Of a stretch of 10,106 bases of DNA, positions 5,726 through 10,106 are shown piece after piece. A program made the position numbers and the translations under genes. The stretch's first letter is position 1. Each line of letters opens with the position of its first letter. Location: contig DVOT01000259.1 of assembly GCA_018713425.1 (NCBI GenBank), positions 1-10,106 on the forward strand, given 5' to 3'. The stretch comes from Alectryocaccomicrobium faecavium (GTDB lineage: Bacteria; Bacillota; Clostridia; Christensenellales; Aristaeellaceae). The notes beneath the pieces are model-generated. The model was given only the letters and a program-made list of their open reading frames with translations. It was not told the origin of the DNA and did no database searches.

Positions 5726-5887
5726 TTATCGCGTTTCCTTGTGGCTCGTGTGCTTCTTGCAGAAGCGGCAATACTTATTCATTTCCAGACGATCCGGATC
5801 GTTCTTCTTATTCTTGATGGTGTTATAGTTGCGCTGCTTGCACTCGCTGCACGCGAGCGTAACTTTAACGCGCTTATCCGATGCCAT
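5726..5887 (-). CDS. rpmG: 50S ribosomal protein L33
   Basis: A 53-residue L33 of the large ribosomal subunit. It is the zinc-binding form, with two CxxC pairs: C13/C16 (CSEC) and C40/C43 (CRFC). The motif RNYNTIKNKKNDPDRLE (19-35) is typical. The start is ATG 5887, with GGAGG 8 nt upstream; the frame is open to 5932 but without a binding site. It is the first gene of the block, and secE begins 18 nt after its stop. No tRNA-Trp gene lies between rpmG and secE, although one is found there in some Firmicutes. Confidence 0.97.
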   Translation of the reverse strand: MASDKRVKVTLACSECKQRNYNTIKNKKNDPDRLEMNKYCRFCKKHTSHKETR

Positions 5888-5960
5888 CCATGACACCTCC
5901 CAACGTGAATTCTGAAAGCCTTCCAGGCACAAGCAAATAAGCCCAAAGGCAGACCTTTAT

Positions 5961-5989
5961 ATTATAGCCAAAAACGCCGCGCAATGCAA
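5961..5989 (-). promoter_or_regulatory. promoter of the rpmG-secE-nusG-rplK-rplA block
   Basis: A perfect TATAAT -10 box (5961-5966) is preceded at 17 nt by TTGCAT (5984-5989), a weaker -35 box. It lies about 75 nt before rpmG and just after the pyrE stop. The promoter of the secreted-protein gene at 9852-9880 has the same TTGCAT-17-TATAAT form. No convincing terminator separates pyrE from this promoter, so some readthrough from the pyr genes is possible. Confidence 0.65.
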
Positions 5990-6025
5990 GCAAAAACCGG
6001 GTGGTTGCGTAAATTTCACGCTAAA

Positions 6026-6664
6026 TCACGCTTTGCGCATCCAACTTTCATCCGACGGGTTGGCGCGGAAGGCCAACAGGCGCTCGATATCGCTTTTTTG
6101 GATGTACCCTTCCTCGCTGGCCACCTCGCACAGCGCGTCGAAATCCGAAAGGGAAATGTTCTTCACCCGCGCGGCGGCCAGGCGTTCCAGGCCGCGCTGC
6201 ATGCCATAGCTGAAGATCGAGGCGATGCCCAACACTTCGGCCCCGGCCTCGCGCAGGGCTTCCACAACCTCCACCACCGAGCCGCCGGTGGAAATCAAAT
6301 CCTCGATGACCACGGCCTTCTGCCCCGCTTCCACGCGTCCTTCGATGCGGTTGTTGCGGCCGTGATCCTTGGCGGAGCCGCGCACATAGCACATGGGCAA
6401 ATCCAGCCGCTGCGCCACCAACGCCGCGTGCGCGATGCCCGCCGTGCTGGTGCCCGCCACGATTTCACAGTCCGGATAATTCTCGCGCACCACCCGCGCC
6501 AACGCGTCCTCCACCAGATCGCGCGTTTGCGGATAAGACAGGATCAGCCGGTTGTCGCAATAGATGGGCGAATGGATGCCGCTGGCCCAGGTGAACGGCT
6601 CATCGGGCCGCAAAAACACCGCGCGGATGCCCAACAGCGCCTTGGCGATTTCACGCTTCATCAT
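6026..6664 (-). CDS. pyrE: orotate phosphoribosyltransferase
   Basis: A 212-residue enzyme that joins orotate to PRPP to give OMP, the fifth step of UMP synthesis. The PRPP-binding motif VVIEDLISTGGS is at 118-129. The flexible catalytic loop RGSAKDHGRNN is at 95-105, with K99 and H101 matching the catalytic Lys and His of the family. The length is normal. ATG 6664 overlaps the pyrF stop as ATGA, with GGAG 7 nt upstream; a second ATG follows directly, so the true start could be one codon later. It is the last gene of the pyr block. Confidence 0.97.
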   Translation of the reverse strand: MMKREIAKALLGIRAVFLRPDEPFTWASGIHSPIYCDNRLILSYPQTRDLVEDALARVVRENYPDCEIVAGTSTAGIAHAALVAQRLDLPMCYVRGSAKDHGRNNRIEGRVEAGQKAVVIEDLISTGGSVVEVVEALREAGAEVLGIASIFSYGMQRGLERLAAARVKNISLSDFDALCEVASEEGYIQKSDIERLLAFRANPSDESWMRKA

Positions 6665-7374
6665 GCTTCTTCTCCTTCCACAAAGTCCTTCACGGCGCGG
6701 CGGTAGGCCGCCACCGGGTCCGCGGCGGCCGTGATCGAGCGGCCCACCACGATATAGTCCGAGCCCAGCGCGCGCGCCCGCGCGGGCGTGGTCACGCGCT
6801 TCTGGTCGCCCACGTCGTCGTCGGCAAAGCGCACGCCCGGCGTCACCGTGAGGAACGCCTGCGAGCAGGCTTCCTTCACCGCCTTCGCCTCCAGCGGCGA
6901 ACAGACCACCCCGTCCAGCCCGCTATTTTGCGCGTTTTGCGCGTAGCGCGCCACCACTTCTTCCATGGGGCGCGGAATCAAAAGCTCTTCCTGCATCATT
7001 TGCTCGCTGGTGCTGGTGAGCTGCGTCACCGCGATCAGCCGGGGCCGCGCGCCCTTCGCGCCCGCCTCCAGGCCTTCCAGCGCCGCGCGCATCATGGCCG
7101 AGCCGCCCGCCGCGTGCAGGTTCACCATGTCCGCGCCCAGGGCCGCCAGGTTGCGCATGGCCTTTTTCACCGTGTTGGGAATGTCGTGCAATTTGAGGTC
7201 GAGAAACACCTCGTGCCCGCGCGCCTTGATTTCGCGCACGATCTGCGGCCCTTCGCCATAGAACAGTTCCATGCCGATTTTCACAAAGGGCTTTTCGTTT
7301 TCAAACTGGTCGAGAAACCGCAGGGTCTCCTCGCGGCCCGCGAAATCGCAGGCGATGATCACATCCCGCTTCAT
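6661..7374 (-). CDS. pyrF: orotidine 5'-phosphate decarboxylase
   Basis: A 237-residue OMP decarboxylase, which makes UMP from OMP in the last step of de novo synthesis. The catalytic D-x-K-x-x-D array is visible as D59, K61 and D64 in FLDLKLHDIPNTV. The phosphate-binding end is GSDYIVVGRSI near 204-214, and VTPGVRF lies near 177-183. It belongs to the bacterial group I type by length. ATG 7374 overlaps the pyrD stop as ATGA, and GGAGG lies 8 nt upstream inside the end of pyrD. The frame is open for about 270 codons upstream through pyrD, but that part is a GC-driven shadow with no homology I recognise. Confidence 0.97.
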   Translation of the reverse strand: MKRDVIIACDFAGREETLRFLDQFENEKPFVKIGMELFYGEGPQIVREIKARGHEVFLDLKLHDIPNTVKKAMRNLAALGADMVNLHAAGGSAMMRAALEGLEAGAKGARPRLIAVTQLTSTSEQMMQEELLIPRPMEEVVARYAQNAQNSGLDGVVCSPLEAKAVKEACSQAFLTVTPGVRFADDDVGDQKRVTTPARARALGSDYIVVGRSITAAADPVAAYRRAVKDFVEGEEA

Positions 7375-8273
7375 TGGTGCGCCCTCCCTATGATGGATTG
7401 TAAGGATTCGATGCCGTATTGCGCCATTTTGCGCGGCAAATCTTCGATGATGCGCTTGCAGGCCAGCGGATCCACCAGGTTCTGCGCGCCCACCTGCACC
7501 GCCGACGCGCCCGCCGAAAGGTAGCACAGCACGTCGTCCGCCGTGGCGACGCCGCCCGCGCCGATGATGGGGATGCGCACGGCCTCGTACACCTGATACA
7601 CCATGCGCAGCGAAACCGGCTTGATCGCTGGGCCGGAAAAACCCGCCATCTTGGTGGAAACGATGGGTTTGCCGCTGCGCGGGTCGATCACCATGCCCAG
7701 CAGCGTGTTGGTCACGGTCAGCCCGTCCGCCCCTTCCGCCTCGCACGCGCGCGCGATGGCGCAGATGTCCGTCACGTTGGGCGAAAGCTTCATATATATT
7801 GGCTTGCGGCAGCGCTTTTTCACTTCCGCGCACACGCGCGCCGCGTTGCGCGCATCCGCGCCAAAGGCCAGCCCGCCCCCGTGTACGTTCGGACAGGAGA
7901 TGTTGATCTCCAGAATGTCCACATCCGCCCCGTCCAGCCGCGCGGCGGTTTCGGCGTATTCTTCCAGCGAAAAGCCGGAAATGTTCGCCAGTTTCACCCC
8001 GCGGTACACGGCGTTCAGCCGGGGCAATTCCTCGGCGATCACCGCGTCCACCCCCGGGTTTTGCAGGCCGATGGCGTTGAGCAGGCCGCAGTCGCATTCC
8101 GCGATGCGCGGCAGCGGATTGCCATAGCGCGCGCTCAGCGTCGTGCCTTTGAGCGCAATGGCGCCCAGGCAATTGATGTCGTACCACTTCGCCATTTCAT
8201 AGCCGAAGCCGAAGGTGCCGCTGGCCGGCATCACCGGATTGGGCAGGGCGATGGAACCCAGCATCGTCTTCAC
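7371..8273 (-). CDS. pyrD: dihydroorotate dehydrogenase, class 1B catalytic subunit
   Basis: A 300-residue FMN enzyme that oxidises dihydroorotate to orotate; in class 1B it passes electrons through PyrK to NAD. The active-site base is C127 in EINISCPNVHGGG, the class 1 Cys rather than the Ser of membrane-bound class 2. Other visible sites are LKGTT (41-45), YMKLSPNV (160-167), GFSGPAIKP (211-219) and the FMN phosphate loop IIGAGG (236-241). The start is GTG 8273: it overlaps the pyrK stop as GTGA and has GGAGG 10 nt upstream. The in-frame ATG at 8264 would be 19 nt away and less likely. Confidence 0.96.
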   Translation of the reverse strand: MKTMLGSIALPNPVMPASGTFGFGYEMAKWYDINCLGAIALKGTTLSARYGNPLPRIAECDCGLLNAIGLQNPGVDAVIAEELPRLNAVYRGVKLANISGFSLEEYAETAARLDGADVDILEINISCPNVHGGGLAFGADARNAARVCAEVKKRCRKPIYMKLSPNVTDICAIARACEAEGADGLTVTNTLLGMVIDPRSGKPIVSTKMAGFSGPAIKPVSLRMVYQVYEAVRIPIIGAGGVATADDVLCYLSAGASAVQVGAQNLVDPLACKRIIEDLPRKMAQYGIESLQSIIGRAHQ

Positions 8274-8983
8274 GCGAACCGCACCTCCCCACTGCGCATC
8301 ACGGGCCCATCCACGCAAATGCGCTTGGGCCCCGCGAGCGTTTCGCACGAGCAGCCCATGCACGCGCCAAACCCGCAGCCCATGCGCGCCTCAAAGGAAA
8401 GCTGCCCTTCCTTGCCCAGCGCGTGCACGGCCCGCAGCATGGGCTCCGGCCCGCAGGCGAAATAATAGTCGTAATCCAACTGGCGCAGGGCGTCCGTCAC
8501 AAAGCCGCGCACGCCCGCGCTGCCGTCCGCCGTGGTCAGAACCACTTTGCCATATTGCGCGAATTCCTCCGCGTAAAAGATCTCGCTTGCGCGGTTGAAG
8601 CCCAGCACGCAGCAAAACGCCTCGCCGCCCAGCCGCTTGGCCAGGCCATACAGCGGCGGAATGCCCACGCCGCCGCCCACCAGCGCGATGCGCTTGCCCC
8701 GGGCGGGCGCGAGGTCATAACCGTTGCCCAGGCCGGTGAGCACATCCAGCTTTTGGCCAGGCGTCATTTGCGCCATTTGCGCGGTGCCCTTGCCCACCAC
8801 CTTGTAAATGACGCGGATCCAGCCCTCTCCCCAGTCGCACACGCTGATGGGGCGGCGCAGATACAGCCCGTCCAACCGGATGTTGATGAATTGCCCCGGC
8901 GCGGTGATGGCGCTGGCGTCCCCCACGAGCGTCATCTCATACACGTCCGGCGCGAGAAGCGCGTTTTTGCCAATTTCGAGCAC
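8270..8983 (-). CDS. pyrK: dihydroorotate dehydrogenase electron transfer subunit
   Basis: A 237-residue iron-sulfur flavoprotein that carries electrons from the FMN of PyrD to NAD. In order: an FAD-binding barrel with RRPIS at 43-47, an NAD-binding domain with GGGVGIPPL at 103-111 and CGPEPML at 177-183, and a C-terminal [2Fe-2S] cluster site with C203, C208, C211 and C223 in the family spacing. The start codon is GTG 8983, with GGAGG 7 nt upstream. Together with the class 1B pyrD this is a Gram-positive hallmark. The pyrB, pyrC and carbamoyl-phosphate synthetase genes that often precede it are not in the window. Confidence 0.96.
   Translation of the reverse strand: MLEIGKNALLAPDVYEMTLVGDASAITAPGQFINIRLDGLYLRRPISVCDWGEGWIRVIYKVVGKGTAQMAQMTPGQKLDVLTGLGNGYDLAPARGKRIALVGGGVGIPPLYGLAKRLGGEAFCCVLGFNRASEIFYAEEFAQYGKVVLTTADGSAGVRGFVTDALRQLDYDYYFACGPEPMLRAVHALGKEGQLSFEARMGCGFGACMGCSCETLAGPKRICVDGPVMRSGEVRFA
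8284..8288 (-). promoter_or_regulatory. ribosome binding site deciding the pyrD GTG start
   Basis: GGAGG inside the end of pyrK is 10 nt before GTG 8273 and 19 nt before ATG 8264. It favours the GTG start, which also gives the same 4-nt overlap seen at the pyrD-pyrF and pyrF-pyrE junctions. Confidence 0.75.
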
Positions 8984-9001
8984 CCTATCCCCTCCGTTTA
9001 T

Positions 9002-9025
9002 AAAAAAAGACGGCCCTGAAAGCCG
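9002..9025 (-). terminator. terminator-like hairpin in the pyr leader (attenuator candidate)
   Basis: On the minus strand CGGC (9025-9022) pairs with GCCG (9014-9011), extendable by G-U pairs. Two nucleotides on is a run of seven T (9008-9002). It stands between the promoter and the pyrK ribosome binding site, so it would stop transcription before the operon. GAAAGC (9043-9038) is complementary to GCTTTC (9023-9018), which overlaps the left arm and could form a competing antiterminator. Together these look like transcription attenuation. The stem is short, so strength is uncertain. Confidence 0.6.
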
Positions 9026-9058
9026 CTATACGCCCGCGCTTTCCGCCGCCCTGCACAT
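9026..9058 (-). CDS. possible leader peptide of the pyr operon
   Basis: Ten codons from ATG 9058 to TAG 9026 read MCRAAESAGV. GGGGG lies 8 nt upstream, a modest ribosome binding site. The stop codon directly abuts the terminator hairpin, so a ribosome finishing this frame would cover the left arm and favour readthrough, by analogy with the translation-coupled pyrBI and pyrE leaders of enterobacteria. A frame this short can arise by chance. Confidence 0.3.
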   Translation of the reverse strand: MCRAAESAGV

Positions 9059-9086
9059 CTTCGCAACCCCCAAGCCTCTGTAGATG
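9056..9086 (-). promoter_or_regulatory. possible PyrR-binding-like stem-loop in the pyr leader
   Basis: CATCT (9086-9082) pairs with AGATG (9060-9056) around ACAGAGGCTTG (9081-9071). The loop resembles the PyrR-binding consensus CAGAGAGGCU but lacks two bases of it. If real, UMP-bound PyrR would stabilise this stem and favour termination. Weak evidence; it competes with the leader-peptide reading of the same region. Confidence 0.3.
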
Positions 9087-9091
9087 GGTAT

Positions 9092-9120
9092 ATCCTAACA
9101 CGCAAACGCGCGCTTGTCAA
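9092..9120 (-). promoter_or_regulatory. sigma-A-type promoter of pyrKDFE
   Basis: A perfect TTGACA (9115-9120), 17 nt, then TAGGAT (9092-9097) on the minus strand. Transcription would begin near 9085, giving a leader of about 100 nt before pyrK. Confidence 0.8.
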
Positions 9121-9132
9121 GGAAAATTCGCG

Positions 9133-9798
9133 TTACCCATCCGCCTCTTCTTCCGCCAGGCGCATTTCGCAATCGCTGATCACGATATACTGCCCCTCGG
9201 CCAGGGATACCGCCGTCTCCTCGTGTACCATCACGAATTCTTCGAGCTGGCTGCGCGTGCCGATGGGGCCGTCATAGATCGAATAGCAGGCAAAAATCGC
9301 GCTTTCCGCGGGGCAAATGCGGTATTGCCCGGCCGGAATCTGCCGGCCCACCCAATAGCCGCCCACGCCCAGCGCCGTTTGCGCGGAAACTTCCACCTCC
9401 GGCGCGAGCGCGATGGGATAGGCGCTCGCTTCCACCAGCTGCATTTCCTGCCCGCTGAGCAGTTCCACCACGCTCTGGCAATTGATGATTTCGAATTCCA
9501 GCGTATCGCCCGTTTCCCCGTCGCGCAGGGTAAAACTGGGCAAAAGCGCCCTTTCGCTTTCCCGCAGCACATACACGCCGGGCAGGATATCCCGCCCCGC
9601 CAGATACGTGCCCGCGGGCAAAACCTCGCCCGCCATTTCGCTTTCGATCTCTTCAATGCGCGCGGAAATCGCGTCGCGGGCCACGATCAATTCGTCCAGC
9701 GTCGCCGTGTCCAAATCCAATTGTATCTCCATCTCCGCCGCCGCGGTGGGCACAACCATCGCCGCCAGCAAGAGCGCCGCAATCCGCCAAAAACGCAT
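9133..9798 (-). CDS. secreted protein of unknown function with two beta-rich repeats
   Basis: A 221-residue protein I cannot assign to a function. It starts with a signal peptide (MRFWRIAALLLAAMVVPTAA, likely cut near AAA-E). A short helical stretch, LDLDTATLDELIVARDAISA (27-46), follows; this LDELxxxRDxI form is common in exported Firmicutes proteins. Then come two copies of a unit of about 65 residues: about 62-128 (PAGTYLAGRDILPGVYVLRE) and about 146-211 (GGYWVGRQIPAGQYRICP). Each copy opens with a Y-x-x-G-R-x-I-x-x-G-x-Y motif and ends in a G-Q-x-strand segment. No lipobox, membrane anchor or sortase signal is seen, so it is probably released or wall-associated. The start at 9798 has GAGGAAGG upstream, and a TATAAT promoter lies about 55 nt upstream. 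It stands between csoR and pyr without an evident link to either. Confidence 0.85.
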   Translation of the reverse strand: MRFWRIAALLLAAMVVPTAAAEMEIQLDLDTATLDELIVARDAISARIEEIESEMAGEVLPAGTYLAGRDILPGVYVLRESERALLPSFTLRDGETGDTLEFEIINCQSVVELLSGQEMQLVEASAYPIALAPEVEVSAQTALGVGGYWVGRQIPAGQYRICPAESAIFACYSIYDGPIGTRSQLEEFVMVHEETAVSLAEGQYIVISDCEMRLAEEEADG

Positions 9799-9851
9799 GT
9801 ATACCTTCCTCGCACTTTTTTCGCCCGGGCCGGAAATCCAGCCCGCACTTT

Positions 9852-9880
9852 ATTATACCGTATTCCATGCGTTTATGCAA
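9852..9880 (-). promoter_or_regulatory. promoter of the secreted-protein gene
   Basis: TATAAT (9852-9857) is preceded at 17 nt by TTGCAT (9875-9880). The leader that follows holds a 7-bp GC hairpin (around 9828-9845) without a T-run. Confidence 0.65.
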
Positions 9881-9929
9881 GAATTCCGCGCGTTTTTTCC
9901 CAAAAAGACGCTTTCCCGCCTCGCCTGCC

Positions 9930-10106
9930 CTATTGCATATTGGCAAAGCGCTCGACCGCTTTGGTAAAGCGCTCGATGGTCTTTTCGGCATCGCCATGTT
10001 CCAATCCGTCGCGCACGCAGTGCTGGATATGCCCTTCCAGCACCACCTGCCCCACCCGGTTCAGCGCGGATTTGGCCGCGTTGATCTGGGAAAGAATGTC
10101 CTCGCA
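9930..10106 (-). CDS. csoR: CsoR/RcnR-family metal-sensing repressor, 5' end outside the window
   Basis: The last 58 residues of a small all-helical DNA-binding repressor; the stop is TAG 9932-9930 and the N-terminus lies past the right edge. The visible part, CEDILSQINAAKSALNRV and onward, matches the CsoR family. The metal ligands fit the copper-sensing CsoR pattern in exact spacing: Cys at the first visible residue, His 25 residues later and Cys 4 after that (GHIQHC), equal to C36, H61 and C65 of the reference protein. FrmR- and CstR-type members differ at these positions. When Cu(I) binds, such proteins leave the DNA and allow expression of copper-export genes; those would lie outside the window. 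The metal is inferred from ligands only. Confidence 0.85.
   Translation of the reverse strand, partial: CEDILSQINAAKSALNRVGQVVLEGHIQHCVRDGLEHGDAEKTIERFTKAVERFANMQ

Noticed and set aside
5990..6025. Terminator after pyrE.
   Set aside because: Only short weak pairings (such as AACC/GGTT) and TTTTT within GGTTTTTGC; not enough to call a terminator.
6661..8187. 508-codon open frame on the minus strand that contains pyrF at its end.
   Set aside because: Only the last 237 codons are protein-like (PyrF). The upstream part overlaps pyrD out of frame, is Arg/Gly/Ala-rich and is explained by GC-rich third positions. pyrF has its own ATG, binding site and ATGA overlap.
7419..8465. 348-codon open frame on the plus strand across pyrD and pyrK.
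   Set aside because: Antisense to two well-identified genes, with composition typical of GC-rich shadows and no motif.

Overview
The window reads as a GC-rich Clostridia-type Firmicutes chromosome. The evidence is the two-subunit, NAD-linked class 1B dihydroorotate dehydrogenase (PyrK plus PyrD), the Firmicutes gene order pyrK-pyrD-pyrF-pyrE, the block rpmG-secE-nusG-rplK-rplA, class B sortases, and strong AGGAGG-type ribosome binding sites. I cannot name a genus; Oscillospirales- or Christensenellales-like is only a guess from GC content and style. Every gene I support lies on the minus strand, so the window is best read from right to left.

Layout in the direction of transcription: (1) 10106-9930, the C-terminal 58 residues of a CsoR-family metal-sensing repressor, cut by the window edge. 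(2) 9798-9133, a secreted protein of unknown function made of two copies of a beta-rich repeat, with its own promoter. (3) 8983-6026, pyrK-pyrD-pyrF-pyrE, joined by 4-nt GTGA/ATGA overlaps. It is preceded by a consensus promoter and a leader of about 100 nt holding a terminator-like hairpin, a competing pairing and a possible 10-codon leader peptide. (4) 5887-3663, rpmG-secE-nusG-rplK-rplA, from a TATAAT promoter to a strong intrinsic terminator. A probable L1-binding mRNA element lies between rplK and rplA. rplJ and rplL do not follow rplA. (5) 3414-1021, two tandem class B sortases, each with its own promoter and leader hairpin. Their catalytic domains are nearly identical and their Pro/Thr/Ala/Ser linkers are divergent. 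(6) 933-208, a LytTR-type response regulator downstream of the sortases, with no kinase in view. (7) 207-1, no confident gene. It holds a GC-rich stretch with inverted and direct repeats and a possible truncated small reading frame.

Most of the window is housekeeping: pyrimidine synthesis, protein export, transcription elongation and ribosome assembly. The less ordinary parts are the recently duplicated sortase pair next to a LytTR regulator where rplJ-rplL would commonly sit, the attenuator-like pyr leader, the two-repeat secreted protein and the left-edge element. I see no CRISPR array, insertion sequence, tRNA, rRNA or phage gene.
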